64,000 nt of DNA from Folioceros fuciformis (lineage: Eukaryota > Anthocerotophyta > Anthocerotopsida > Anthocerotales), in contig JBNGIO010006273.1 of NCBI GenBank assembly GCA_049999805.1, forward strand, positions 96,868 to 160,867, written 5' to 3'. Position numbers and translations under genes: made by a program. This document shows positions 1 to 21,833 of the stretch, piece after piece (position 1 is the first letter of the stretch; each line of letters starts with the position of its first letter). The notes beneath the pieces are model-generated. The model did not search any database. It was not told where the DNA came from and saw nothing but the letters and a program-made list of their open reading frames with translations.

Positions 1-3000
1 CTGGAGGAGATGAGTGTGCCTGCTACATCCGAGTCTAGCGATGCGGATGGCGCTTTGACTCCTGCAGTCCCTAGTGTTGTGCATCCCACGGAAGGAGCTG
101 AGTCCCAGACTAGTGATGCTTCAGAGCTGGATAATGTTGGTGCTTCTGAGGACGTAATGGCAGAAAATAACACACAAGCAACCGCAACTTCTCCAAGCCC
201 TGAGACCCCTGCCACAGAAATGAAAGGGACTCCTCGCCTGGATGTTGGGGGTTTGGAACAAACTCGTGCCTTGGTTGCTTCGCTCGAAGCAGGGCTACAT
301 TTCTCAAAATGCATGGCTTCCACAATGCCCATGTTAGCTCAACTGCTTGCATCAAAGACGCTTACTGATGTTGATCAAACCATACAGCTTCTCATGTGCT
401 GCAAGCAATTTCAAGTTGATGGCTCAGAAGACAAGATTCGCAAGATATTGCCACTTGTGAGTGGTCGCCACATTTTCCTTAATGCACAAAGTACAAGTGT
501 TGGTACGAAGAGTATAACGTTAGATTATAACAATGCTCAGCTACCCTTGAAGGGATACTTGTTTGTCGCTTTGTAGGTCTTCTCCCAGGAGCAGGGTATT
601 CGAGAAGCTGTTGAAGATGCATTCCATCTTTTGTACAGTAAAAAGAGTCCCTCTGAGACTGCAGCCAACCTTATAAATTTGACCTTAGAGGCCAATCTTG
701 GGGATCTGGCTTCCATTGAGGCACTAGTCAGTAAGTTCATGGAGAAAGGAGAGATTTCGCAAAGCACGGTAATTTTCATGACTTGAACATGCGCTTCTAC
801 TTTTTCTATTCTGTGCTTCACCGGCGTCCTACTCTTTCTGGCTTCTTACAGGTATCACGCCTTTGGGACATATTTAGGTTCAATGCTATAGGAGTTACAG
901 CTGACCAAAGTCGCGGAGCTCTGGTTATACTGACTATGGCTGCCAAAACCTGCCCCAAAGTTTTGAGTTCAAATCTGCAGAATATGTTGGATATTGGGTT
1001 TGGTCGTCGAGCAAAGGAAGATGTTCTCCTTGCAAGATTCGCCTGCATAGGTCTTCAAAGGCTTTCTGATGAGGACCGCGTAAAGCTTGGGGGTAGCCAC
1101 AAAGCCTTTAACCTGTTGTCTAGTCTGATCACCAAGGGTGGCTTATCAGATGCTATCTGGTACTCGGTGGCAGAGCAAGCCATAAATTCCATTTATGTGC
1201 TACATCCCATGCCAGAGACATTCTTGGCAAATCTTTTAGTCTCTTTCTCTCAGTCAGTGTTTTCAGGATGTGCAAATGGGTCAGAGTCTCCATGTAACTC
1301 CGACCAGGGCGAGTCAGCTGGTCCAGGCTTGGGTTTTACACCACTGCCTCCTGATTGCTCCATATCAGTTTCTGCCATGGCCAGATTCTTCTTTACAGTG
1401 GCTCATGTTGCTTTGAAGCAACTTGTCTACGTCGAGAACTGTGTGCGTGTTCTGCGCAAACAGAAAGCCCAGAAAGAGCGTGAGGAGGCCTCCATAACTG
1501 GAGAAAGGAAAGATAGAAGCAAGCTTCCTCAGGTGACGGATCTCTGCAGTTTAGCTCTTACCCTCAATGGAGAGGTTCTTTGATCATAATGGAAAAACCT
1601 CATGATGCAGAGGTCGATCATCACTGAAGAACTGGGGTTGGTTGCAACCGAAGATGCCCGCCTGGATAGTCTTCTGGAAAATGCAGAAGCTGAGATTGTT
1701 TCTGGTGGAGACGATCAAACGACCCTCATCAGCGTTATTGCACCCTTGGTGGCAAAGCTATGCAGGAAATATGCTCGACTGCAACAGGTGATGGATGTCC
1801 AAGCTTTCAACACAATACAGTCATGTTCGCAGCAAGGGACCACCCTGACAGATTATTTATTTGTCTGTCTCTCATTGCAGCACCCAGAGCTTCGATCTGC
1901 CTCGATGCTAGCACTTTGCAAGTTGATGGCTGTTGATGCGCAATTTTGGTATGAACTTACTCAGGGATCTGTCTCTCGAACTTAATGAGTTAAGAAGTCG
2001 TTATTACTTACACTTAACAACGTTCTCTCCATCAGTAATGCACTCATTGTTGGCCATGTGCAGTGATCAAAATCTTCAGCTCTTGGTGACAGTTGCACGG
2101 ACCTCAACAGAAGAATCTCTACGGTCGAATTGCGTGATAGCGTTGGGAGATCTGTCCATGAGGTTTCCAAATCTGCTGGAACCTTGGACAGAACATGTCT
2201 ACTCATGTCTCCATGACAGTTCTGCAGTTGTTCGGAAGAATGCGGTGCTCGTACTGGCACACTTGATCCTGAATGACATGATGAAGGTCAGTAACTGTAG
2301 AAGCACTCGTGATAAGTCGATTGTGCTGTGCAGCTCTCTGTGAGCTGTTTTGTGCTAGATTTCAGAGACGTTAAGGACAGCATTTGTTGCTAATCTGTTG
2401 CTGGATGGCAGGTGAAAGGTCATGTCACAGAGCTTGCTCTACATTTTGAAGACGAAGATCAGAGAGTGGCCAGTCTTGTAAAACTCTTCTTTCATGAGCT
2501 GTCTAAAAAGGGTGAGAGCGCGACTAACTTGTCCAGTCAGTTGGGTCAAGAGTTGTGGTAGACAATCTGACCTTGTAGTCCTTCTCCAGGGAACAATCCA
2601 ATATATAGTCTCCTCCCAGACATGATAAGCCGCATGTCTTCCATGGCAAACTTGCCACAAGAACAGTTTCGGAGTACCTTACAGTTCTTGATCAGTTTCA
2701 TCGAGAAGGTTCTGTACTGTTTCTGTTGTAACCTTTTCTTGCATGCTGTCACTATTTTTGATGCACACAATATTAATTGGCGTCGAGGTCTTCAAATCTC
2801 TTGCATATCGTAACAATTGTTTTGGTTTCCAATGATCTCGGGAACAGGACAAGCATGCAGAGGGACTCGTTGAGAAGCTTTGCAACCGTTTTCCTGGAAC
2901 ATCAGGCAGGTTTCTTTTTCTCCAACCGCTGACAGAACTCTTCTATGGTCTTTGTGAGACCCACATTTAGCATTGTGGTGCAATGACCTCCCTTGTCTTG

Positions 3001-4321
3001 CTGGTTACTGAACGGCTTAATGTGCACAGATGCCAAACAATGGCGGGATATCGCATACTGCGTCTCTGAGCTGAAATGCACCGAAAAGGGGATGAAGAAA
3101 TTGATGGACATGTTCAAGACTTACGAGTTTGCTTTGCTGGACGAGGAGGTTGTTCAGCTCCTTGAGGCTGTGGTATCAAAGGTAAATGGCTTCTTGTTTA
3201 CTGTGAACTGATGAAGTCCGTAGAGCCTCTGATGGTGATTTATATTGACAGATCATGTCATGTCCACAGGCAGCCAAGAAAGCAGGAAACGCAGAGCTGA
3301 AATTGTTGTATGATGAATTCAGCGAGAAAGTTAGGATGTGCCACAACGAACAAGCAGAGAGGGAACATGCATTCCAGACAGTGGATTTTCACGGGATTAT
3401 TACAGGCCAGCTCCATGACTCTGACCTGATTAACCAACCTGTAGACGAACGGGATCCGATTGACTTCGCGCAGAAGGGTAACGAACAGGATACCTTCCAG
3501 TACTCTGGAACACGCGCAAAGAAAGGTAACGAGCACCTCAGTAAGTGTGCTGTTTGCAGTTCTTTATGTGCCCAAAAGTTCTTATTTGAAGGTTCAGCTG
3601 GGAGTCTGATGGGTAACGCTCTACCGTAGGTGGACCTAATACTTGTATTCTAAGTGACGACGAAGATCATCACAGCCCAGTAGTGAGCATAAAGGGAGAA
3701 AATGTTTCACGTGAATCAACGGAAGGGCCAAGCAACAAAGCAGAGCTGTCAACTGATGGATCTCCTATCACAACAATCCGCTCCCAGGAACAGAAACGTA
3801 TTCAAGCAAGAGAAATCGAGATGGCTGCAAAAGTCCCTACCGAGGATGTTGAGGAGTCGCATTCAGATTGTAACGTTGAGGAGTTGCATTCAGATTCTAA
3901 TGTTGAGGGAAGGGCAGGTGATACAAGGGATCTTGAAGAGGCAGCTAACATGCAGGAGCAGAGAAAATTATCAATAGAAGAGGCACACTCTAGCTGGTCA
4001 GAGTCTACCATCTCTGTAGAACGAGAGGCGTGGTCAAAAGACTCCGAAAGCTTCTCACCGAATGAGAATAGCACGTACAACCCAATAGACATGGCCCCCA
4101 CCTCAATCAGAACTGCCGCGGCTGCTGCGAAGAAGTCAGGAGGGCGGCTGCAACAGAGGTGTGCTTTTGATCAACTTGAACCTTTTCCACCTTCCCAAGA
4201 GTTCTCGGACATTTCTGCTGATGTCTCTGTCCGTTGTTACGTTCTCAAGCGTGACTTGTGTATTAAATTTGCTCCGTGTGACAGGACTCCACTCAAGACG
4301 TTACGGAACCGAGAAAACTGA
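1..4321 (+). CDS. CND1: Condensin complex subunit 1 (CAP-D2), 5' partial
   Basis: HEAT-repeat subunit of condensin I, which compacts mitotic chromosomes in the nucleus. Exons that keep one frame: <1-456, 577-768, 852-1532, 1611-1787, 1881-1948, 2064-2286, 2412-2511, 2590-2708, 2848-2905, 3030-3181, 3270-3540, 3630-4158, 4285-4321, giving about 1020 codons. Family hallmarks include DIGFGRRAKED, LQRLSDEDR, EELGLVATEDARLD, HPELRSASMLALCK, SNCVIALGDLSMRFPNLLEPW and QWRDIAYC. The condensin C-terminal (Cnd1) domain lies in exons 5-10, followed by an acidic/Ser-rich disordered tail (exons 11-12) and a short basic end. Known full-length plant CAP-D2 is about 1400 residues, so roughly 350-400 N-terminal residues lie left of the window. 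All introns are GT-AG except 2906-3029, which needs a GC donor. No disabling change is seen. It converges on the TIP1-type gene, with 172 bp between the stop codons. Confidence 0.93.
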
Positions 4322-4493
4322 GACACCGTTGAAATTGTACCATAAAATAGTTCACTATGTGCTCAGCGAAGACAGATTGAACAGAAGATGCAAGGAAGGC
4401 AGTTTGAACAGAAACACAAGCACTGTGCATCAGAACTGCAAGTACGCAACCTGGATCCCCACAACAATTTGAATTATGCAACCTTATACACTG

Positions 4494-7400
4494 TCAGGCT
4501 GCATGATGCTCATGTTTACTACCGGATAGGAGGCCAAGACCTAGACCTAACGGTATAGAACCAGTTAGTCCATGGTTGTGATTACAACCCACCGAATGTA
4601 CATGTGTTTTACATGAGGCTGAGGGCTGAGGCTGGGTAGTGACAGGAGGGATGTGGGAACCATTTAGCTCAGTCATTTCTTTAGGAACGGCTTGCCAGGG
4701 CAATTCTTCATCTTCATTGTAGCCTTTCAATGCAAAGTCACCACAATTCTTCATACAGCCATGGTCATAAGGGTTGTAAAACTGCCCGTCTCCACCCTTC
4801 AGATAGTTGTACCGACTTGCGTTTGCCATTTCATTCGTAGTAATATTCCGTCCGATCTACAGCTCATAAATGTGATCCATCAGACCTATCCCGCGTCTTT
4901 TTTGATACAAACTGAAGCCCTGTAACCAAGATAGAGCACTTACTTGAACTGCTTGAATTCCAGTTAAAGTTGCTACTCCGAAAAGAACAAAGATGTCGGG
5001 TATCAAAAAAGTCATCGCCCCAACATGGTAAGTCCACACGTGCTTTAACCAGGCCCCGCGGGATGACGGTGCTGCAGGATCTGTCCAAAGCCCTGCAATC
5101 ACACCCATCTTAAGCTACTAGTACCTGTGTACACAAGAGGGTGAGAAACATAGCAAGTAAGGTGAACGTATGACAAACATACAATAGATTGTAACACCAC
5201 CCGCCAGTATCATTGCTGCTGTCTCAACACAAAGAAAGGCAAAGAAATCCCACTTGTTCGCCTGAATTGTCACATACAGGCACCGAGTAAGAATTTCTGG
5301 GAATTGGCAGGATAGCAGAGACATCGGTAGACAGAAGATTCTCACCTTGCCAACGCAGTTGGAAATCCAGGGGCAATGATGATCAAACTGCTCAACACAT
5401 CTATTGCAGGATGCACAGTGCTTTGACCTAAGTGGTCTAACTATCTGCAGGAAGCAATCCAAGTGTAAAATGATGATGAAAAGACTAGAAGTGTTGAAAT
5501 CATTCTAATCCCAAGAACAAAAACTTTCCTCCAACCCACCTTACACGTGGGGCATAACTGAGACCAATAACCTGCCCATAGCGCTGGACTACTTAAATCG
5601 CCCTTGAAAAGGCTTTCCTGCTGACAAGGCAGAACATACAATTTCACAAAGTCACACAACGAACATACTTGTGACACTTGTGTCTGTCTATCCAGCTTTC
5701 TGCTCAGGCACCTTGATGACAACTGTACGTAGCGCATGAACAGCTAGTTCAACTGATGCATGGCCCACCTCAGCTGATTTATGGTCTGATGAGAATCCCC
5801 GAAGAGTTGTTACATAACCAGGATCCTTACTGGATAGCAAAATTTTTGGTCAGCCACGGCCAATTCCTATGGCGTGATGGAAATGAAAGAGAAAAAGAAA
5901 GTACACGAAACAACATAAGCATTGGGTTTAGACCTGCTGCATCGATACAATAGAAGCAAACCACCTGTTGCCAGGAAAACCGCAATCCAAGCCCAAATTG
6001 CAATGCCAACCCTTACTCTCAACATACCAGGTGCTGCAAAATAAGAATGTAGGTCACTGACTGCCCTCAAATATCAAGAACATCAACTACGAACATTCAC
6101 CATTACTTTAAAGGCAACAAATTCTTACTCACAGCTTAGGATAACTGAGTTGATGTACGTAATCACCAGGGCCACAATAAACGCCCAGAGGACAGGTGCA
6201 AGCCCCATCTTGGTGAGCCTCCCCATATACCCTTTCCCATCCCACCTCCGGTTGAATATCATCCGTGCATTAGACTGCACACACGAACAAGACTGAGCAT
6301 ATGGGAGCTCTCAAAACCAAGGGCTATCTGTTTATTCCTCAACATCACACCTAAAGAGGATCAGAACTATAACTAGTGCGCACATTTCGTGTTCTCCAAC
6401 AACGCAACAGTAGTGAGGCCTCACATTGTCAAACCAAGACCATGGAGGGGCAAGTACGTCGAGTGTGAACTTACCAAAAAAAGGGCAACATGTCGGTGGC
6501 CCTTATCAGAAGCAAGCTGAGCGGGAGTGCATCCCGATGAATCAGTCATCTCCAAATCCTCCTTAGTTCCAGCTTGGACAAGAACTGTACAAGCTTCTAA
6601 ATTTCCCCTGATTGATGCCCAATGTAAAGGTGTGCATCCTGCAAGCGAACACAGCACTTCTCATCAACCAAACCGAACAACAAGTACACACAAGAACATC
6701 TCGCACTCAAGTGGGTATGCAAACACCAACCTTCCTTATCCTGTCTGGCCAAATACGCATCCATAAACAGCAACAACCTGATGCAGTCGGCAAAACCTTT
6801 GTATGCAGCCCTGCCCTTGATCAACACAGCAACGCTTCAGCTTGTTGGACTTACAATGTACACAGCTGCGAAACTATCTTCACAGTGAAGCATAACGCTT
6901 TGACAGTTCTCACCAATGCAGTGGACTTCGACCATCATTATCAATGGCATCGACCTCTGCATTCCATTTACTGGCAATGTAATACAGAAGGGCAGTATGC
7001 CCATACTGGGCAGCAACATGGGCAGTCTGGAAGAGGCGGCGGCAACTGTAGTCAGCCAACGTTTTGATATTCTTTCTCTGAAGGCTCAGCAAACAATCGT
7101 TGGAGACCTATCATGAAACGGTTTGCGAATGTGACTAACCCGATACCCGTGAGAATCTGCGGCCTCAATATTGGCGCCATTTTTAAGCAACAATTCTGCC
7201 ACCTGTATCGAACCTCGTACAGCAGTCCAATGAAGAGCAGTTTGCCCAGTGAAATCAGCAGCATTCACATCCGCCCCATGCTGTGCACAGCCAAGACTAA
7301 TGGTTAGACATACTGCAGGATCACAGATGAGATCATTCAGGCAACATATCTCATCTAGCCAACAGAGGAAACTAAGTACACCTGAATCAGATAGTGTGCT

Positions 7401-7651
7401 GCAGCCGACCGATTGTTGAGGGCACTCCACTGCAAAGCATAATATCCACCTCCATCAGGTGTGTCCACTGAACAGCCCTTCTCCTCCACCAACCTTTGCA
7501 GCTTTTCCAGATCTCCATAGGCAGCTGCAGTGTACACATCTTCTCTTTGCGACTCCACCTCCTCCGAATTGTCCAACACCTGCCCGTTAGCTGCCTCAAC
7601 GCCATTTCTAACATCATCGGTCTCCACTTCAATTTCTATCTCCGATCCCAT
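4494..7651 (-). CDS. TIP1: Ankyrin-repeat DHHC protein S-acyltransferase, TIP1 type
   Basis: Integral-membrane enzyme that attaches palmitate to cysteines of target proteins; in Arabidopsis TIP1 controls root-hair and pollen-tube tip growth. Thirteen exons in transcription order: 7651-7382, 7280-7140, 7026-6914, 6810-6731, 6638-6475, 6274-6133, 6033-5934, 5829-5769, 5620-5540, 5444-5346, 5261-5183, 5092-4944, 4856-4494. The total is 1842 nt, 613 aa, close to the roughly 620 aa of the family. The N-terminus ([13 protein letters not shown]) and five ankyrin repeats fill residues ~30-250 (for example [23 protein letters not shown]). Membrane segments follow, then the zinc-binding DHHC-CRD with [15 protein letters not shown] and the catalytic DHHC in [14 protein letters not shown]. 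The C-terminal tail includes [12 protein letters not shown] chose the methionine at 7651 because MGSEIE matches the family start; an in-frame ATG 21 bp upstream (7672) is possible. Every exon junction restores the expected protein, so the gene looks intact. Confidence 0.95.
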
Positions 7652-10144
7652 GACTACCCCCTGTACCCTCACAGGGGCTTACACTGAAACTGTTGCTGTA
7701 TGTTAGTCAGGAGTTTCCCACAGTTGAGCACGAGGCGATCCATCTACCACACAGACAACCACTGATATCGCATAGCTGTAGCACCCTGCAAAACCATTCT
7801 CTCCTAATTTCACCTAGCCCGATCACAAAATGCAAGTAGTTCCTTGCACATCATCCCCTAACGCTAAATCAAACCAGCAAGGAGCTGAGCGAGGCCGCCG
7901 CCGCTCGCGCACTGAAATCCGAAGCAGGACCAGCACCCACTGCCTGCATACACACCAATCCTCTGCCTCCTACGAATTGGAGGCGGAGCCGGTAACTGAG
8001 CGATGGCCGCGCGCCAAGCTCTGGCACGGGCGGACCCTTCCCTGCTCGGTCCGCCTCCCCGCGTAGGAAATCCAGCAAGTGGAGCAGAAATGCCGGGTCG
8101 ACGTCACACGGCAAGCAATTCCTTCGCCGACGGGAAAAACACGGATTGTCCGATGCGTCATAGTGAAGGTTTGACAGGCAATTTTACCTACCTATACAGC
8201 TTTACCTCTACATTTCTCATACTGAATCCAGGTAATGTACGTGGTCAGTGACAGAATTAATATGATCTCCAAGTGAGCGACCCTAGAAAGGAAACCTTCT
8301 AGTGAAGTCCAGTAAACGCTGCAAATGCCTGCGATTCGTTGCAGCAGCTTCGAGGAAGAAGACGGAGGATAGACTGCATCGCTACGCTGAGCTGAGCATT
8401 GCATAGTCAGGATTAGAAGTGTCTGGACCGGGAGAACGAATCCCAGAAGCCGGAAGGGCTTACTGGAAGGGCATCAAGACAGCGCATTAATCCTTATAAC
8501 ACTGAGACAGGCAGGTCAGAACTAGTGCCGTTTTCCAATTAGACTACAGAGTGGAAACCAGCCGATAAATAGAATACAGTAGGGAGTGGAAGCCGACTGG
8601 AGAAAAATTCCGACAGAGCAGCGTCCAAGAGCCTAAACCCCACGCGGGATGGCGGGGCACACATGTGAGCTGCCAGTGCACGAAGAGCTGGTGCCGCTGC
8701 CTACGACTGTTCTCTATGCCTCCACAATGGCAGCAATCGAATCACTCAAAAGGGGGACGGATCGTTTGACGAGGATTGATGTACAGGGCTCGGTCCTGTT
8801 ATCCCGCGCATATTGAGCCGATATGGTTCGTGTAAGGGCATCGGGGCGTGACGACGTCCAACAAACCGGACGGCGACCTAATCACACCCAAGGTGTGCTA
8901 TGGTTTCTGTACCTCTCTGTTTGACATGAAGCTGAAAGGGTTGTCTGTTCAGTAACTTTGCTAAATCAGTTGATGAGATACATTTCTTCTCACACTGTAC
9001 ATGGCCGTACTGTCATTCAGATCGACGCTCTGTACAGTCCACTGGCGAGTCGAGTCGAGGCGAGGCGAACCACAGTTTGCATGTCGGCTTGTTCATGTAA
9101 AGTACCAAGCTTGACCTGCCATGACCGTCCGTACAGATAGGTGGATGCCCTCTTTGTCTTGCTTCAGGGACAGAAGGCCAGGTTTACACGACGTTACCCA
9201 ATTCTCCAATTCCCTGTCACACGCCGGCGGGTAGGACTGATTTTGGTGCCCTGTCAATTTTGGGAAAAGCACTGCGAAAGGCACGTGTACTGAACCATAG
9301 GCATTGACGATGCTTGGAGTGCAAGAAATCTGAAGCGATTGCTCTTGTTCTGTTCTTCCGTGTGTGGAAGTCAAGCAGTTTGTACGGACCTTAAGAGGAA
9401 TCGGGAGAGCCTACCTACTAGTCTGGACTTCCGTCTTCTAGCCTTAATCTTTCTACGGAATCTGGTAGTAAGGAGGACAGAGAGCGCTTTATTCTTGTAA
9501 ATTATTCCCGAACGAACTGGACTGTCTATCCCGATAGATTGGTCCAATGGATCATAGAATTGGGTCAGAACACTCTTGCTGGAACCACTTCTGTTGTGAC
9601 GACACATTTTCACGTCGATCATTCACAGATGTCGCTTTGATTCCGCTACCTATTTCTGTTGAGCTTCCGGCTAGCTTCTAGGCTCGGCAGAAGACTTGAG
9701 GCCTACGTCTGGGTCGTTGGGACGAGTCTCTTCACAGTTCTGCTCTTGAAATTTGGGATATATGGTTCCATGCTGTACATGTAGCCACACAGTTGCTTTA
9801 ACTCTTGAGTTCTCTGCTTCCATCGGGGAATTTTTGTGAATTATCGACAATCCAACTGACGGCAGTGAGTACTCGTTCATCCAGTACAGAGCTCGCATGC
9901 AGTGGAGAGTGCAGCACTGTGAAAGAAACGCATAGCATTGCCGCCACCTTGGTATGTTTTTTTGTGAGTAATGAATTCTTTCATCACAGTCTTTGAATCT
10001 CCGCCTCCGGAAACATCGTGCGATGTTCCTACGCACTTCTTTTCATGTTCTGAGAGTTGTTGCTTGCCAGTGCTGGTGCAGCAGGGAAGTGAGAAATTTT
10101 CAAATTTCATCGCTCGAAAGCTGGAAGACCTGCTATAACAAAGA
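7652..10144. other. Divergent intergenic region between TIP1 and ABCC
   Basis: About 2.5 kb between the starts of two divergently transcribed genes. It must hold the 5' UTRs and promoters of both. Open frames here are short and show no recognisable protein signature. I see no tRNA, transposon terminus or tandem repeat. Confidence 0.6.
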
Positions 10145-15625
<5,481 letters not shown>

Positions 15626-17299
15626 GATAATTCTCTCCAGTGCAGAATTAATGTTACGGCAGGACGGGACTTCGTACTATCTGCGTGGTTAGGCGCCTGA
15701 TGGCTAACCTCGGCCTTGGGTAGAGATTTAGGATTCCCGTCCTTCACCGAGAAAATGTTTTGGATCCCCATTACGTTAGGAAGCGAGATCTCTGGAAGTC
15801 AAAACTGCTAGGAACTGTGACGAGGAATATCCTACCTCACTGGTCAGTAAGAAGCTTCACCGGCGCCACAAAGTTTCATAATTCGATGTAGCAGAGTATG
15901 TTCATAATTGGTCGGCCTAGGCGATCTACAGATTCTACTCCTGCTCCTTCGTAGTAGAATTGTGTGGTTCAAAACGTCTCTGGGACCCCAAGCTTTTTGA
16001 GAGTGCGGTGAGAGGCTTATCTCACCGAGATCTAGGGGTTCAATACAAGATCCAGGGACCTCAAATTCTGCATCGTGCAGGGCAGGGATATACTACAAAG
16101 TGCCAGCCAGCTCTGCTTGCATGGAAACTCGTATTGACAGGCTGTGATTTATCCTGTAGGCGACACTCCTTGACCCCCACGCAAAGATATGAACCATCTT
16201 CCTTTTGTTGGTTTCCGGGCATAACAAGAGTGGCACACTTGTTTGGCTGCATGCACAGGTGCAGAGAGACGGTCCACGCTCCTGACAGTTTTATGAAAAT
16301 CCACAACGTTAAGACAAGCGTTCGCCGCCCGTATGGCCTCCTTGTCGTATGCCTTGTCGTATGCGATTCCTCCAGTACAGAAGGGAACGCACTGGCCAAG
16401 GCACATACATGGACAGTGACAGACAACGCTTGCAGTACAAGAAATCTTGTCGATCAAATCCTCACCTACGCCATGTACAGTTCTGCCAATGCCTCGAAAT
16501 CAAACAACCTGAAGGGAGCTGAGTCTCTTCTAAGAACGCACAACTCTGTGGGAACATTTCCTAGACACATTCCTTTGTTTGTAACCTGCTCTCCTACAGG
16601 TTGGCATTTTTTCTCGCGCAATCAGGACTCTATGGAAGTCACAAGCCACACTGTCCACGTGATGCAACGCTTGTGTGCGTGGTTGAAATGCTGTTGTCGT
16701 AACGCATCGAACCTTAACGAAATGTAACTCGAAATGTAACTCGAAATGTGGCTCGAAATGTAACTCGAAATGTAACATTTTTGTCATCGAACCTTAACGT
16801 ATTTCAGTCCCCGATTCTTCTGTCAATTTTCGGTTGATTTTGGCCTTCCCAATGTTGCGTTGGAGCCGAAGGTCCCCCTCTCTTCTCCAATTCATATATA
16901 CTATAGATCTCAGGCCTGTACATGACGGATTGAACCTCTCCGCTCATGCTGCGCTCACCGTTAAACGAGTCGCAGCTTGTGTTGTGATTGTGAACGACAA
17001 GATGAACAATTTTTCCAGGAGACGAATTTCGTACCACCTTTGCTAAGCATTTGATTCATCTCAGAATCAAAGTATAGAGCTCATGTATCGACGAGCGCAC
17101 CACTGTAAGAAATTGCATTGTATTGGCGTGACGCTGCGATCTGTTGTTCTGCGCGCGTCGGTTTTGGTTTCCGAGCAGTTGTTTGTTGCATGCTTTATGA
17201 ATTGGTGCAAATGCAAATACTGTACACTGGTAGTCGTCTGTGCAGTTGACGTTCTAAAGAATCCAAGAGTAACGCTCAGCAGTGGCCACAGATCCGTCC
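15626..17299. other. Spacer between intact ABCC and ABCC remnants
   Basis: About 1.7 kb without a recognisable gene. A 255-codon open frame at 15960-16727 has no family signature and odd composition, so I do not call it. The only clear structure is the 12-bp tandem array listed separately. Confidence 0.6.
16718..16777. repeat. 12-bp tandem repeat, five units
   Basis: Five head-to-tail units of CGAAATGTAACT; the third differs (GG for AA) and the last ends in A. The array is bracketed by a 15-bp direct repeat, CATCGAACCTTAACG, at 16705-16719 and 16785-16799. The arrangement suggests replication slippage. No coding role is apparent. Confidence 0.9.
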
Positions 17300-17465
17300 G
17301 CCTCGTAGCAAAGGTATAGGCCTCGCTCGTATACCCGCCCATAACAGGACTGTATAGGCCGGAAATGAAGCCAGATCCACCCATGCAGCCCGAGGCACAG
17401 AAGCAAGGCTTGAAAATGAGCCAATCTTCAAGGACAGAGATGCAACATCCAGGGCGAATGCAGCA
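17300..17465 (-). pseudogene. Inverted fragment of ABCC N-terminal TMD0
   Basis: On the minus strand this stretch encodes a degenerate match to residues ~135-180 of the intact ABCC protein: FALDVASLSLKIGSFSSL here against FVLAVASLSLETGVFTGL there, then VLLWAGIR against VLFWAGLR. At the DNA level the two are recognisably alike but clearly diverged. It points away from, and abuts, the plus-strand ABCC pseudogene that begins near 17466. The N-terminal and C-terminal parts of the duplicate are therefore in opposite orientation, with everything in between missing. It has no start or splice context of its own. Confidence 0.78.
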
Positions 17466-21155
<3,690 letters not shown>

Positions 21156-21209
21156 AGATAGTTCTCTGAAGTGAAGTATAAGGGGTCCAACGTCTCAGCG
21201 GGGCACTTA

Positions 21210-21799
21210 AGTAATGGCATAAGTGAAATAAGGTGAAAATTAAAAGTAGAAAGGTGAAAGCTAAATCTAGAGTTGTCTTGATGAAGAAGCAAGTATGCTT
21301 CTTGCTGCCTTTGAAAACAAAATGTGTGTTCCAGGCAAAACCTCCTAAGAAGGATGGAGTTGTAATGACCACTAGTATTCTAGGATGAGTGGTGTGTATC
21401 ATTCCCAGTTTTAGCAGTGGCTTAGCTGTGGAGTATAAATAGGCCAGTGTTAGGGTCTTAAGGATACTGTGATACACTGATACACAAAGAGGCAGACAGT
21501 GAGAAGTCTAGCCTGGAGGCATAGCTGTGGAGGGCTTGAAGAGCAAGCTTGTCAGATAGAGTCGAGGGCAGTAGCCAGTGGGGCGTAGATCGCCAGACTC
21601 TTTTGTAAGTAACTGGAATAAAGAGCAGCACCTAGAGGAGGTGGTCTGCGAGTCGTCAGTGGACGGCGGGCTACTTGGAGCCTAGTGCTGAGTCGTGTGA
21701 GAGGGAGTGAGTGAATTGCAAGTGGAGCGCTGCGAAGTGTTTAGACGAGATTCGAGGCCGTTGCTTCCTTTTACGCTGCGTAAGGAAGGGGGCGTTACT
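21210..21799 (+). repeat. 5' LTR
   Basis: 590 bp, beginning AGTAATGG and ending GCGTTACT. It contains a TATA box (TATAAATA, 21434-21441) and a polyadenylation-like AATAAA (21617-21622), which together outline U3, R and U5. It is 41 bp longer than the 3' LTR because of a segment in the middle that the other LTR lacks. Confidence 0.96.
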
Positions 21800-21803
21800 T
21801 AGT

Positions 21804-21815
21804 TGGTATCAGAGC
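21804..21815 (+). other. tRNA-iMet primer binding site
   Basis: TGGTATCAGAGC lies four bases after the 5' LTR. It is the classic plant retrotransposon PBS complementary to the 3' end of initiator methionine tRNA, where minus-strand cDNA synthesis begins. Confidence 0.93.
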
Positions 21816-21833
21816 ATAGTCTATTCCTCCAAG

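Noticed and set aside
8958-10036. Short frames upstream of the intact ABCC gene
   Set aside because: No signature and inconsistent strands; best read as promoter and 5' UTR.
15960-16727. 255-codon plus-strand open frame
   Set aside because: No family signature, unusual composition, no convincing splice or promoter context; likely chance between the ABCC copies.
21711-21833. In-frame upstream extension of gag beginning in the 5' LTR
   Set aside because: It would span the LTR end and the primer binding site; translation from ATG 21834 after the PBS is the normal arrangement.
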